Shown: positions 39,915 through 49,907 of the stretch, piece after piece
Numbering within the stretch: the stretch's first letter is position 1
Layout of the letters: every line of letters begins with the position of its first letter
Source: Chloroflexota bacterium
GTDB taxonomy: Bacteria; Chloroflexota; UBA11872; VXNJ01
Assembly (NCBI GenBank): GCA_026707405.1
Contig: JAPOWW010000003.1
Location: 124,001-188,000 of the forward strand
Length of the DNA stretch: 64,000 nt
Reading direction: 5' to 3'
The notes under the pieces: model-generated
The model's database searches: none
Told to the model about the DNA's origin: nothing
The model's input: only the letters and a program-made list of their open reading frames with translations
Made by a program: the position numbers and the translations under genes

Positions 39915-42232
39915 GAAGGCCCCATCCCCAGTCCGTAGTTGATAAGCACCGGCTCCAGCACGCGCTGGATTTCCGGCGGCGCGCCCTCCAGCGCGCCCCG
40001 GCGGTACCAGCCGGTCAACTCGCCGCTCGAACGTGAACCCTGCACCATCGCCGCCATTTCCGCCGTCGTGAGCGCCGTCCGCTCGGCCACTGTCGCGGCG
40101 AGATCGGCGGGTATGTTCGACAGGCTGCCGTCGAATCCGGCGTCGGCGGTTCCGGCGAGTATTTCTCGCGACACGGCGGCCAGCTGGATCATCCCGGACG
40201 TGCACTCCCGGCTTATCCGGTCGCCGCCTAGGTACTCCAGAATTGCGGCCTCTTCGCTGGGAGGCGGATAGTCAATCGCCACTACCGCGCCGAACCTGTT
40301 TTCCACGCCTTCGTTGAGCGGCTTGACCCCGGGACCGTCCGCGTATCCCGTCGCGATCATGCGGAAGTCCGGATGAGCGCGAATGGCCGACCCGTCGGGC
40401 AGGGTCACGAGTCCCCCCTTGTCGAATAGTCCGTTGATGATTGAGTGAACGTCGGGATACGCCATGTTGTATTCGTTGATGATTACGAACAGACCGTCCC
40501 GGACCGCCTGCATGAACGCCTGGATGCTCCAGCGAGTCGCTCCTCCCTGAAGCTGCCGGACGGCCGTTAGGTCGCCCTTGGCGGTCTCGCCGGTGAACGA
40601 AAACTCCACCGCTCGCAGACTCCATAGACGGGCTATCGTTCGCGCGATTGCCGATTTGCCGCAACCCGTGGGGCCTCTGAGAAATACCGGATAGCCGGCC
40701 AGCAGCGCTCCCTGCGCCAGACGGATCGCGGACCATGACGAGCGGGTAAGGCACGGAAGCGCGGCGCGGGACGAAGGAACGCTCCCCAGGGGCGTCGGGA
40801 AGTTGAGTCCGTGCTCTTCGCGGAGCCGTCTTCGCACGTCGGCCAGCGCGACCGCGTCGACTATCCGCTCGCCGTCGGGACCGGCTGCCGAAAACTCGGG
40901 CGGGGAACCCGTCCGCCAGACGATGTGCGCCGCGCTACCGTCCGACAGCCTGATTTCTTCCGTTTCGTCGCCTTCGTGCGTTTCCGGCGGTCTTGAGATT
41001 GGCTCGAGCTGCATCGAGCCTGGCAGCGGGACCGCCTCGCCGGAATCGGGCAAGTCGGGCGGCAGCAGGGCGCGATTGAAAGCGTCGCCGTAAGCGGTCG
41101 ACGCGCGGACCGCGCCCAGTGACGCGCGAGTCATCCGAAACGTCTGCTTTTGCATCTCCGGCGGGGCGATGGTCAACACGGCCCGTTCGCCCACCTCGGC
41201 CAGCGGCATCCCGCTGATCCGGGCCAGTGACAGCCAGTGCACCAGCGTTCTGGTTGAGACCCGGTCGCGCATCTGGCCGCCGATCTCTTCGTGAGTCCTC
41301 AACCCGTCGGCAAGCGCGACCATCCGCTCGCAGATGGTCGGATTCGCCTTCAGGTCTAGATCGGCAAAAATCCGCTGACGGTCGAATTCGAACTTGAGGG
41401 CTTCCGCCTCTTCCTTGGGCGGCAGAAATGTCATCGGCACGTTGCCGAGGCCCAGGCCGAATCGCCGTTGCAGCGACCGGCCGATCTCCATCGTCCCTAT
41501 GTAGTCGGGGTTGGCGGTCGCGATGATCCCGAAATTCTCGTGCAGCTCGACTTCCACGTTGCCCGTTTCAAGCCCGGAAAGGACGATCCGGCCGGTGTCC
41601 ATCGCCTGAGTCAATACGCTCAACAGGTCCGGCGGGAGCATGTTTATTTCGTTGACTATCAATATCTTGCCGACCAGCATCGCCTCGGCCGCGGGTCCAA
41701 GCGCGCTGATCGTCGACTGGCCGCCCTCTCCCGCCTCTACCTCGGTGCGTCGGAAGAAATCGGCCAGCGTCGTGTCGCCGCTGAAATTCAATTCGACGAA
41801 CGGCTCGCCCGCGACGTAGCAGAACGTCTTGGCCATCGTCGTCTTGCCGCATCCTGTCGGACCGGTTAGGAGAATGAACGTAGGCACTCGGTCGTTCGCC
41901 GAGATATCCGCCATCCGCTCCAGTACGTCCGCCATGCTGGCGGTGACGTGTAGAAAGATCTCGTTGATGCGCGCCATCGATCCGGCAAGATCGCTGTCGA
42001 TGTTGCTCCATGCTTGGGCGCTTGCCGACGACCGGCTATCCCGCTGCGCCGGTTCGCGCAATCGCCGCCGCGCGAAGCTCCGACCCCGAATCTCGAACTC
42101 GCGCCCGGAGACGCTGACCAGCGGGCCGAGTTGTAGCTCTTCGGCGCTGCTCGGAGCGGAGTTCACATCGCGGGCTGATGGAGCGGTCTGTTCCTCAGTC
42201 CCGCCGAACAGGTTTCTAAATACGTTTCTCAA
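39911..42232 (-). CDS. tandem AAA+ ATPase, MoxR/dynein-like
   Basis: This 773-residue protein has two AAA+ modules. The first has Walker A LTGPTGCGKTTMAKTF (about 121-136) and IIATANPDYIG. The second has Walker A LRGPTGCGKSAIARTI (about 517-532) and MIATGYADGPG. Both keep Walker B-like hydrophobic strands (ILIVNEIN and LFVIINEYN). In well-studied MoxR, CobS, CbbQ and NorQ partners a single module is usual. The short N-terminal 40 residues are low-complexity. The start is TTG with no good ribosome-binding site, so the exact start is uncertain. It is translationally coupled to the VWA gene that follows and is probably the first gene of this run. Confidence 0.85.
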   Translation of the reverse strand: MRNVFRNLFGGTEEQTAPSARDVNSAPSSAEELQLGPLVSVSGREFEIRGRSFARRRLREPAQRDSRSSASAQAWSNIDSDLAGSMARINEIFLHVTASMADVLERMADISANDRVPTFILLTGPTGCGKTTMAKTFCYVAGEPFVELNFSGDTTLADFFRRTEVEAGEGGQSTISALGPAAEAMLVGKILIVNEINMLPPDLLSVLTQAMDTGRIVLSGLETGNVEVELHENFGIIATANPDYIGTMEIGRSLQRRFGLGLGNVPMTFLPPKEEAEALKFEFDRQRIFADLDLKANPTICERMVALADGLRTHEEIGGQMRDRVSTRTLVHWLSLARISGMPLAEVGERAVLTIAPPEMQKQTFRMTRASLGAVRASTAYGDAFNRALLPPDLPDSGEAVPLPGSMQLEPISRPPETHEGDETEEIRLSDGSAAHIVWRTGSPPEFSAAGPDGERIVDAVALADVRRRLREEHGLNFPTPLGSVPSSRAALPCLTRSSWSAIRLAQGALLAGYPVFLRGPTGCGKSAIARTIARLWSLRAVEFSFTGETAKGDLTAVRQLQGGATRWSIQAFMQAVRDGLFVIINEYNMAYPDVHSIINGLFDKGGLVTLPDGSAIRAHPDFRMIATGYADGPGVKPLNEGVENRFGAVVAIDYPPPSEEAAILEYLGGDRISRECTSGMIQLAAVSREILAGTADAGFDGSLSNIPADLAATVAERTALTTAEMAAMVQGSRSSGELTGWYRRGALEGAPPEIQRVLEPVLINYGLGMGPS

Positions 42233-42308
42233 AGCAAGAGGACCGTAAGCGTTAGGGCTGTGTCATCCATGTCACCGGTCGGAACGTGAGTATATAGATC
42301 GGACTTCC

Positions 42309-42458
42309 CGTCATTGCCGCGTAGAGTCTGCCCCATACTTGATACGGAGCCGCAATCCAGTGTCGCCAAAGACAAGCTCGCCCGTTCGTCCTGAGCCTGT
42401 CGAAGGGCGAACGACTTCAGAATCCCTCTCCCGCCATTCCGGCGTGAGCCGGAATCCA
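42309..42458. repeat. REP-like repeats upstream of the AAA+ gene
   Basis: The 261-base gap between the TPP-enzyme gene and the AAA+ gene has no supported gene. It holds a long degenerate palindrome (42309-42360), a GTTCGTCCTGAGCCTGTCG-type unit closing with GGGCGAAC (42384-42412), and CATTCCGGCGTGAGCCGGAA (within 42433-42458). Confidence 0.75.
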
Positions 42459-42493
42459 ACCCCTCGGCGTGTGCCAATCGATCTGACCAGCCC

Positions 42494-44149
42494 CTAGTGC
42501 GGCGAACCCCACTGTGGCGGTCGAGACAGCTTTCGGGTCTCCTGCGTGATCACGTCGACAACCGCCGGCTGCCCCTCGCGGGTCGCCCTGATGGCGCGCT
42601 CGTAGGCCGGGCGCAGTTCACCGGGCTCGGTGACTCGTTCCGTGTAGCAGCCGAGCGCCGCCGCGACTCCCGCGTAGTCTCCGGTCTGGGTTGACGTTCC
42701 GTAGTGCTTGATCGCTTCGGGGATCGCTCGGTCGTAGCCGCTGAATACCGAGTCATGTTTTATCACCGTCATTATTGGCGCCCTCTCGCGGACCGCCGTC
42801 TCCCAGTCCATGCCGGTCATGCCTACCGAGCCGTCGCCCATGACGTTCACCACCAGCTTGTCCGGGTTTGCGAGCTTGGCTCCCATGGCCAGGCCTATCG
42901 AGAAGCCAAGCTGCGAAGACTGCCCCCAGCCCAGATAGCTTCGGGGAACCGTCGACTGATAGAAGACGCTCTGAATGTCGCGAGACGCGCCCGACTCGTG
43001 TGTGATCATCGTCGTGTCGGGATCGACCGTGTTCCATAGCTCGCGGAACATTCGGTAGCCGTTGACAGGTGAAGAATCGTCGCTGAATAGCGGCTCGTAT
43101 TCTGCAAACCACGCTTTCTTGGTGGAAGCGATCAGGTCCGCGTTCCTGGCGCGCAACCCGTTCTGGCCGTTGACGCCGAGACGGCGCAGCTCCTCGGCAA
43201 CCTCTGCCAGAAACAGTTTCGCGTCGGCCACCACAGGCAGGTCCGTCGGGTATTCCTTGCTCAAATCCACCGAATCGATGGTCGCGTGGACGATTGTCTT
43301 GCCCACCGGTACTCGCGGTGTGAACGGCGCCCTGCTCAGGCTGCTTCCGACGGCGAATAGCAGGTCGCATTCGTCCAGAAAGTGGGCGGCCATGTACGTC
43401 GACGAATACGCCCCGACCCCGGCGGACAGCTCGTGACCTTCTGGGAAGGCGCTCTTGCCCTGCAGCGTCGTCATTACCGGCGCGCCGCTCAGCTCGGCAA
43501 CCGTTTGGAGCTCCTCCGAAGCCTCGGCATACAACACGCCCTGTCCGGCCCAGATCAGCGGGCATCTTGCCGCCAGCAGCCGCTCGGCGGCCTCGCGCGC
43601 GGCCCCGGGTTGCGGCGCCGGCAGCATTCTCGGAATTGGTTTGTGTGTGATTTCCCCCGGGTACTCCGCCGCGCACACGTCTATCGGTAGTTCCAGCAAC
43701 ACCGGCTGTGGCCGTCCCGACCGCAACGCCGTGAAAGCCTGCCGCAGCTTGGGCATGATCTGCTCGGTCGAGACGACCTTCTGCGCCATCTTGGTTGTGT
43801 TCGAGTAGTTGGCGACGCTGTCGAACGTTGGCGGCGTCGCCAGGTTGCGGACGTTCGTGTAGCCCGGCAACACCAGTATCGGAGTCGAATCGGTATACGA
43901 GTGCGAGACGGCCGCGAACGCGTTCTCCGCACCGGCAAGCTGCTGGATCGTGAAAACCCCCAGTTGCCGTCCGTTGGTTGACCGGGAGACGCCGTCGGCC
44001 ATGTTGCCCGCCACGCGTTCCTGCCGCGACGTGATCACCCGAATTCCCGCAACCGCCATCGCGTCCAGCAGCGGCGTGGCCGGATAGCAAAACGCCTTGT
44101 CCACCCCCTCCATCTTCAAGACTCGTATGATGGCATCGGCTCCGGTCAT
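42494..44149 (-). CDS. thiamine-diphosphate enzyme, acetolactate synthase large-subunit-like
   Basis: This 551-residue protein has the three-domain fold of acetolactate synthase and related decarboxylases. The N-terminal domain carries the ThDP-activating Glu in TSRQERVAGNMADG (about residue 49). The C-terminal ThDP/Mg site reads VMGDGSVGMTGMDWETAVRE (about 425-444). The first loop reads FCYPATPLLDAM where acetolactate synthases have a G-x-PG sequence, and no small regulatory subunit gene is adjacent, so a decarboxylase or other ligase reaction is possible. The ATG at 44149 was chosen because GAGGAGG lies upstream; an earlier start at 44206 is weaker. Confidence 0.85.
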   Translation of the reverse strand: MTGADAIIRVLKMEGVDKAFCYPATPLLDAMAVAGIRVITSRQERVAGNMADGVSRSTNGRQLGVFTIQQLAGAENAFAAVSHSYTDSTPILVLPGYTNVRNLATPPTFDSVANYSNTTKMAQKVVSTEQIMPKLRQAFTALRSGRPQPVLLELPIDVCAAEYPGEITHKPIPRMLPAPQPGAAREAAERLLAARCPLIWAGQGVLYAEASEELQTVAELSGAPVMTTLQGKSAFPEGHELSAGVGAYSSTYMAAHFLDECDLLFAVGSSLSRAPFTPRVPVGKTIVHATIDSVDLSKEYPTDLPVVADAKLFLAEVAEELRRLGVNGQNGLRARNADLIASTKKAWFAEYEPLFSDDSSPVNGYRMFRELWNTVDPDTTMITHESGASRDIQSVFYQSTVPRSYLGWGQSSQLGFSIGLAMGAKLANPDKLVVNVMGDGSVGMTGMDWETAVRERAPIMTVIKHDSVFSGYDRAIPEAIKHYGTSTQTGDYAGVAAALGCYTERVTEPGELRPAYERAIRATREGQPAVVDVITQETRKLSRPPQWGSPH

Positions 44150-44282
44150 TCGATCAAACCTCCTCGACCACCAGGCGGCGTGCCGCTGTTCGGGGTCCGG
44201 CCCCATTTACGGAATCTCTTGGGCATTGAATAACGTAAGCTAACAGGCTGAAGCATCAGAATCGAATCGACGCGTTACGGCT

Positions 44283-44882
44283 ATGGCAGATGGCAACCTT
44301 GAAGCAGGCGCTATGACCGGGATATTCACCGATCCTCTCGACAAGGCGGCCCACATCCACGAAGTGCAGGTCAGGCCGCTCAGGGTCAATAGGGACCCCA
44401 GGGGGATACTCGTCGAGACGCTCCGGGCCGACTGGAGCGACATCTTCGATTCGGAGCGCCTGCCCTTCGCACAGACCTATTACTCCATTACCGAGCCGAA
44501 CGTCGCGCGCGACGAGACCGAATGGCACGTCCATCAATACCAGGAGGACAGGTTCGCCGTGCTCTCCGGCGACCTGGTGATCGGGCTCCACGATCCACGC
44601 CCCGATTCCCCGACCAGCGGACTGGTCAATCTGTTCCTGCTGGGCGAATCGCTCGGCGACGGCGGCCAGATAGCCGTTCTAATTCCCAAGTGCGTCCATC
44701 ATGGGTTCGTGGTTGGGCCGGACCGTCCCGCTCTGCTGACCAACTTCCCTACGAGGATCTACAACCCCAGCGACGAGGGCCGCATACCGTTCGATCAGGT
44801 CGACGCCCGCATGTCGGACGGCACCGCGTTCTCATGGGACCTGGTCAGAAAGGCGCTGAACGCTCCGACTGCCAGCGGCTGA
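44283..44882 (+). CDS. RmlC-like cupin, dTDP-4-dehydrorhamnose 3,5-epimerase family
   Basis: The 199-residue protein shows the epimerase-type cupin pattern: RDPRGILVETLRADW (about 38-52), FAQTYYSITEP, EWHVHQYQEDRFAVLSG (about 80-96) and VLIPKCVHHGFVV (about 135-147). Family enzymes invert C3 and C5 of a dTDP-keto-sugar. The other dTDP-rhamnose genes are not nearby, so the substrate is open. The start is ATG; a second ATG 30 bases later is also possible. It is divergent from the TPP-enzyme gene. Confidence 0.8.
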   Translation: MADGNLEAGAMTGIFTDPLDKAAHIHEVQVRPLRVNRDPRGILVETLRADWSDIFDSERLPFAQTYYSITEPNVARDETEWHVHQYQEDRFAVLSGDLVIGLHDPRPDSPTSGLVNLFLLGESLGDGGQIAVLIPKCVHHGFVVGPDRPALLTNFPTRIYNPSDEGRIPFDQVDARMSDGTAFSWDLVRKALNAPTASG

Positions 44883-44929
44883 CCGTCAACGCGCGAGCGG
44901 CCCATCGCCTCGGCCTGTACCGCCCATCC

Positions 44930-45612
44930 CCCTCTCCCTTGACGGGAGAGGGTCGGGGCGAGGGTGAGCCCAAATCCGCGCCCTCCCTGCCATTCCAAGC
45001 GAAGCCGAGGAATCTAACCCCCCGCCATCCAACCCGTATGCCGTGCACCCTGAGCCTGTCGAAGAGCCTGCCCTGAGCTTGCCGAAGGGGCGCACGGCAC
45101 ATCCCGTCATTCCCGCCCTCTCACCCGTCATTCCCGCGAAAGCGGGAATCTAGTCCCGATCGTTCGGGCGCACGCATAGACGACCGGCAAACCGCCCTAT
45201 AGGCTAGCCATACTGGACCAAATAATCGGAGCCTTCCGGAGCGTGCCGTCGGCCCTATCCATGATTCGTCATTCCCGCGAAAAGCCTGTCCCGTACTTGA
45301 TTCGGGGCGGGCATCAACGCCTCCTTTACACCCCGTTTACCCCATCGTCAAACACCCCGTTTTTCAAAGTTCACAGGGTAATTTTCAAAGATGTTTATGA
45401 AAATCGGCCTGTTCCACCTACCCAATCTCCACCCCCAAGCCACGTCTTTGCCGGTGCGGAGACGGTTCGCGAGCTGTGATTCTCACTCCGTACTCCCTCA
45501 GCCAGCCAGCCCTGAGCCTGTCGAAAGGCCGAAAGACGCAGGAAAAAGACGCCCTCAAACGTCATTCAGGCCAGAAGCCTGCCCCACACTCCGATACGGG
45601 GCCGGAATCCAG
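44930..45612. repeat. 892-base non-coding gap filled with mosaic REP-like repeats
   Basis: The gap from 44883 to 45774 has no supported gene. Units include CTCTCCCTTGACGGGAGAGG (about 44931-44952), a CCATTCCAAGCGAAGCCGAGG unit (44989-45016), two overlapping CTGAGCCTGTCGAAG types (about 45048-45090 and 45505-45530), ATTCCCGCGAAAGCGGGAAT (within 45127-45152), and longer interrupted palindromes with CTTGATTCGGGGCGGG (about 45266-45318) and CACTCCGATACGGGGC (about 45565-45612). The predicted short frames merely read through these. This is the densest repeat island of the window. Confidence 0.8.
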
Positions 45613-45774
45613 AGGAGCGGGATGTCGGGACGCCTCTAACCCGCATGTCGCGCATCCTGAGCTTGTAGGAGCACGCGCGGCACATTCCCTTACCGCGAAA
45701 GCCGGAATCAAGGCCACTCTGCCTCGACTGCCCCGCACACACCCGATCTGGCCGGGCATAACGAGACCGCCGTC

Positions 45775-46683
45775 CTAAACGGGATTCGGGTATTGCTTGA
45801 GGTTCTTGATTACTTCGCGCGTGAGATGGGAGGGGGTCGATGCGCCGGAAGTCACCGCCACCTTATTGATCCCCTCCAGCCACTCGTAGCGGATGTCCGC
45901 GACCGTGTCCACGAGATAGGCGGGTTTGCCCACGCGCTCTTTAACGACTTCGACGAGCCGTTTCGAATTCGAGCTGCGTGTGCTGCCGACCACGATCACC
46001 AGCTCCGCTTCCGCCGCGGCCTCTACCACCGCCTCCTGTCTGTCCTGGGTCGCGAGGCAGATGTCGTTGTGGATCTCGGCGTGGGGATACCTCCGCTTGA
46101 TGCTCCTGATCGTCTCGGCTGTATCCCATACGCTGATGGTCGTCTGAGTCGTGACGGCGATTTGATCGCTATCGAGCTCCAACTGCTCCACGTCGCTGCT
46201 GTTCTCGACGAAGTGCACTTTCCCGGGAGCTTCGCCCAGCACACCGACCGTCTCGGGATGTCCGCGCTTCCCGATGTAGATGATCTCGAATCCGCGCTCG
46301 GCTAGATCGATGACGAGGTCGTGGGTCACCTGGACGTCGGAGCAGGTGGTGTCCACCGATTTCAGCCCCTTGGCGCTCAGTTTCTCCCGCACTGCCGGCG
46401 AAACGCCGTGGGCCGTGAGTATGACGGTCCCGTCGCCGATCTCGTCCAGTCCGGCGATACGGTCGTCGCTGTCGATCAACTCTACGCCCAGCTCTTCCAG
46501 CTCGGCGGTCATGTGCTCGTTGTGCACCAGGTAGCCGAGCATGTACTTCGGCCCCGAATCGCGCGCGGCGAGCTGCTTGGCCATGTTCATGGCCGTCACG
46601 ACGCCGTGACAATATCCGCGCGGCGTTACTGCTATCACTTCCAAACTAGGACTCCCATGAGTTTCAGCCTGCTTCACTCCCAT
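45775..46683 (-). CDS. ispH: 4-hydroxy-3-methylbut-2-enyl diphosphate reductase
   Basis: IspH (LytB) is the last enzyme of the MEP pathway and forms IPP and DMAPP with a [4Fe-4S] cluster. The three cluster cysteines are visible in RGYCHGV, TTCSDVQ and NDICLATQDRQ. LTAHGVSP, GKRGHPETVG and SSNSKRL are also conserved. The ATG at 46683 gives 302 residues; the frame extends to 46752 but adds nothing conserved. With ispD and ispF on the same strand about 13 kb downstream, isoprenoid synthesis by this pathway is well supported. Confidence 0.94.
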   Translation of the reverse strand: MGVKQAETHGSPSLEVIAVTPRGYCHGVVTAMNMAKQLAARDSGPKYMLGYLVHNEHMTAELEELGVELIDSDDRIAGLDEIGDGTVILTAHGVSPAVREKLSAKGLKSVDTTCSDVQVTHDLVIDLAERGFEIIYIGKRGHPETVGVLGEAPGKVHFVENSSDVEQLELDSDQIAVTTQTTISVWDTAETIRSIKRRYPHAEIHNDICLATQDRQEAVVEAAAEAELVIVVGSTRSSNSKRLVEVVKERVGKPAYLVDTVADIRYEWLEGINKVAVTSGASTPSHLTREVIKNLKQYPNPV

Positions 46684-46861
46684 GTCCGCCCTGCTCCCCC
46701 AAATGTGACCCTCGCTTTCTATTCTAGATAATCTGCCGCTGTGTATGCCCACCCGTCATTGGCTCCCTCGTCCGCCCTGCGCCAATTGCGCGCGTAATCG
46801 CGGACTATCGTGAAGGCTGGAGCCGCGCTAGCATTCCCAAAAGCGCCGTGCAAAGCAGTCC

Positions 46862-47209
46862 ATGCCCTTGGGAGCATCCTTGCCGAAATCCGTTTTCAGA
46901 GTAGGAGTTCTAGTCCTTCTCGTTGCGCTCGCCTTGATGCCGGCGGTTACATACGCGGCGTCCTCGAAAGGCGCGGATGCGATGCCCGCCGCGGACGGAA
47001 ATCAGCGACCATCCCCCGCGCTTGATGGCCTCGCGCACCTTGTAGCCGCACCGCTGGAGGGTGATACCGAGCGGCCGCAAGCCGGGACCGTCTCGAACTC
47101 GGACCGAATCAGCCTGTTGAAGTGGATCGCCGCCGGCACCCTCGTCGCAGTGCCGCTCGTGGTGCTGCTCGACGGTGCCCGCCGGCGCTTTTGGCATCGT
47201 CGCTCATAG
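46862..47209 (+). CDS. small secreted protein with signal peptide and C-terminal membrane anchor
   Basis: Not recognised. The 115-residue product starts with a likely signal peptide (VGVLVLLVALALMPAVTYA, possible cleavage after AYA near residue 32). A short polar middle follows, then a C-terminal hydrophobic helix (about 86-103), and it ends with a basic tail, ARRRFWHRRS. This layout resembles sorted or anchored surface proteins, but there is no LPxTG or other sorting motif I can name. ATG start with a weak upstream site. Divergent from ispH and convergent with the sugar-nucleotide gene. Confidence 0.55.
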   Translation: MPLGASLPKSVFRVGVLVLLVALALMPAVTYAASSKGADAMPAADGNQRPSPALDGLAHLVAAPLEGDTERPQAGTVSNSDRISLLKWIAAGTLVAVPLVVLLDGARRRFWHRRS

Positions 47210-47277
47210 ACCACGCTATCGGGTTTTAACCGACACGCCGGTTTCCTCCCGCGTCAGACCTTGTGGAGATGCGGCAG

Positions 47278-49737
47278 TTACGCTTGAGCGGTGAGTATGG
47301 TCGCTTCCCACTCGACGGCGTTGCGCTCGGCGGAAATGGCGTCTTCGGCTTCGGACAAGATGGCGATCGACGGCTTGTCGCGTAGCGGCAAGAGCACCGT
47401 CCTGGATTTTGCAGTGGGGCCGCCGAACACCAGTCCCTCGCCGAATTCCGGCAGTCGCGGTCGGCCTGGGTCGTTCAGCACCTGCATCACGGCGGCCCGC
47501 TTCTCCCAAAGGCACGGGACTTGCAACTCCACTTGCCACATCTTTGGCAGTGACCGCGCCAGGTCCGCCAGGCTCGACTCCGAATTGGCCAGAGCCTCGG
47601 CCAGCTTTAGTGTGGCCAGCAGTCCGTCGAATCCCGTGTGAACGCCGGGAAAGCAAAACGCGCCCATGGCGTCGGTCCCCACCGCCGCGCCGTGCCTGCG
47701 CGACTCCAGCATGATCGACTGCGGCTGCCCGCTCGTCCAAACAAGGTTCGCCCCCAGCGATTCAAGATGACCGGCCAGCGCCGCCGGCGTGCGGTCAGGA
47801 ATGCAGAACGTAGCGCCGGGATTACTCTGGAGCTGAAGAGCCAGCAGCGCGCCAGTCAATTCGTTCGGGTCGAGCGCCTTACCCGAACCGTCCACGACTT
47901 CGATGCTCGCGCCGTCGGTGTCGATGTGGACTCCCATGTCCGCGCCGACTGCCGCCGTGATTCGGGAAAGATTGGATAGATCGCCGCGATGTCTTCCCGA
48001 TCCGCTGACCGCGACGTGCGAGCAGCCGGACTGATTGAGAATCGCGGGAAGAATCGCCTCGGCGGCTCCGCCGGCATAGTCGATCACAAGCGCGGGAGCG
48101 CCCTTGCGCACAGCCTTCACGTCCACCGCGCTTGCCAGGGCGTCCGCGTAATCGGAATGCACGTCGACGACCACTATCTCGCCTATCTGGTCGATGGGCA
48201 CGCGTCTGAAGTCTTCTCGCGCCATGATCGAGTCGATGGAGCGCTCCACGTTACCTTCGAGGTCGGAGCCGTCCATCCCCAGCAGCTTGATGTCGACAGA
48301 GCTCGCTTCATCAGGTGACGACCGGACGTGAACGCCCGCGTCGACGTCTCCCATGCTGGCGCGAAATCGGGCGGCGGGAGTCGGCGACGCGCCCATGTCC
48401 AGGACCGTTACGCCGGTCGACGTTAGACCGGCCATTAGCGCCCGCTTGATCATCCGCGCGGCGCGCGAAGGATCGCGGTTGGCCACGACGCGGTCGGTGG
48501 GTTTCAGCACGGAGCCGACGGCCGCGCCCACCCTCGCGGCGAACTCCGGCGTCATTTCTATGTTGGCGAGACCTGTGATGCCCGACCGGCCGAATGGCGA
48601 ACGCCTGGCCTGCGATCCATGGATCAGCGTTTCGGTTACTACCGTCCCGTCGTCAATGCGCTTGTTGGGCCAGATTTTCACCGCCGTGCGCACCGTCGCG
48701 TCCCTTCCTACGATGCAGTTGTCGCCCAGCAAGGCGGCTTCCTCGATCCGTGCCCCTTCGTGAACAGTCGACTGCCTGCCCACCACGCACGAAAGCAGGT
48801 TGGTCTTGCGACCGACGTAGCTGTTTGCAAGAAGGATGCTCTGGTCGATCCTGGCTGCGGCGTCGACCACTGCGTAGTCGCCTATCACGGTGGGGCCGTT
48901 GATCACCACGCCCTCGCGGATCTGGCAGTTGCGACCCACGAGAATGTTGCCGAACAGCCTGGCTTCCGGATGAATCTCCGCGCCCTCTCCTGGCATCAGC
49001 CCGCCTTGGGGGTGGGGCAGTTCAATCCCCGCCTTGCCGTTAACTGCGTCGGAATTCGCGCGGCGGTATTCGTCTACTGTGCCAACGTCGGTCCAGTATC
49101 CCTCGGCCACGAAGCCGTACAGCGGTAGCCCCAGGCGGAGCATCTCCGGAAACACGTCGTTGCTGAAGTCGAACGGCCGGTCTTTGGGTATAAGGTCGAA
49201 GATGCTCGGGTCGATCATGTAAACGCCTGTGTTTACCGTGTCGCCGAGCACCTCGTCCCAACGTGGTTTCTCCTGAAAGCGGAGAATCCGACCCGAGTCA
49301 TCTGTAATGACCACTCCATATTCAAGGGGATTCCGCACCCGGTGAAGTGTGAGCGTGGCGGCGGCCCCGGACTTCTTGTGGAAACCGATGAGCGCGGTCA
49401 GGTCGAAATCGGTAAGAGCGTCACCGCTGATCACGAGAAACGGCTCGTCCAGGTAGGCTTCCGCGGCCTTCACGCTGCCGGCAGTGCCAAGCGGAATCTC
49501 CTCCAGCGAATAACGGATACGGGCGTCTAGGTCCTGCCCTTCGCGAAAGTAGTCCTGGATCACGCCGGACAGGTACTGCACGGTAACTACGATGTCGCGA
49601 ATACCGTGCCTTTGGAGAAGCCGGACGATGTGTTCCATCACTGGAGCGTTGGCGATGTGGACCATGGGCTTCGGCCGGTCCACCGTAAGCGGACGTAGCC
49701 GGGATCCCTCACCGCCGGCCATGACTACAGCCTTCAT
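47278..49737 (-). CDS. fused sugar nucleotidyltransferase / hexapeptide / phosphomannomutase-like protein
   Basis: Three regions are visible in 819 residues. Residues 1-235 are a nucleotidyltransferase with [20 protein letters not shown], the pyrophosphorylase signature. Residues about 250-370 are left-handed beta-helix hexapeptide repeats. Residues about 385-800 are phosphohexomutase-like. The mutase normally has a phosphoserine in TASHNP; here the matching segment reads [19 protein letters not shown], so the canonical motif is lost. The protein probably makes a GDP- or other NDP-sugar for surface glycans; whether the mutase domain is active is doubtful. ATG start. Similar fusions are known in several bacterial phyla. 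Confidence 0.88.
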   Translation of the reverse strand: MKAVVMAGGEGSRLRPLTVDRPKPMVHIANAPVMEHIVRLLQRHGIRDIVVTVQYLSGVIQDYFREGQDLDARIRYSLEEIPLGTAGSVKAAEAYLDEPFLVISGDALTDFDLTALIGFHKKSGAAATLTLHRVRNPLEYGVVITDDSGRILRFQEKPRWDEVLGDTVNTGVYMIDPSIFDLIPKDRPFDFSNDVFPEMLRLGLPLYGFVAEGYWTDVGTVDEYRRANSDAVNGKAGIELPHPQGGLMPGEGAEIHPEARLFGNILVGRNCQIREGVVINGPTVIGDYAVVDAAARIDQSILLANSYVGRKTNLLSCVVGRQSTVHEGARIEEAALLGDNCIVGRDATVRTAVKIWPNKRIDDGTVVTETLIHGSQARRSPFGRSGITGLANIEMTPEFAARVGAAVGSVLKPTDRVVANRDPSRAARMIKRALMAGLTSTGVTVLDMGASPTPAARFRASMGDVDAGVHVRSSPDEASSVDIKLLGMDGSDLEGNVERSIDSIMAREDFRRVPIDQIGEIVVVDVHSDYADALASAVDVKAVRKGAPALVIDYAGGAAEAILPAILNQSGCSHVAVSGSGRHRGDLSNLSRITAAVGADMGVHIDTDGASIEVVDGSGKALDPNELTGALLALQLQSNPGATFCIPDRTPAALAGHLESLGANLVWTSGQPQSIMLESRRHGAAVGTDAMGAFCFPGVHTGFDGLLATLKLAEALANSESSLADLARSLPKMWQVELQVPCLWEKRAAVMQVLNDPGRPRLPEFGEGLVFGGPTAKSRTVLLPLRDKPSIAILSEAEDAISAERNAVEWEATILTAQA

Positions 49738-49907
49738 GAATGCCGCTCCGCGGGCCCGTTGCGGGCTACGCTTTCACCAGCTCCGGTCAAGTGTAAGTCG
49801 CGGCGATTGTCACGCTGAAATCGACGCCGATATGCAAGAGTTTCGGGATCCTCTTGGTTGGGTTTATGCAGCCTGTCGAGTTGGATCGCGTCCCCTGCGA
49901 CGGGCGC

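Noticed and set aside
39915..40205. N-terminal extension of the VWA frame
   Set aside because: It overlaps the AAA+ gene and is Arg/Gly-rich without homology; the GTG overlapping the AAA+ stop is the natural start.
45243..45778. Several short plus-strand frames before ispH
   Set aside because: They run through repeat units and have no credible start or family.
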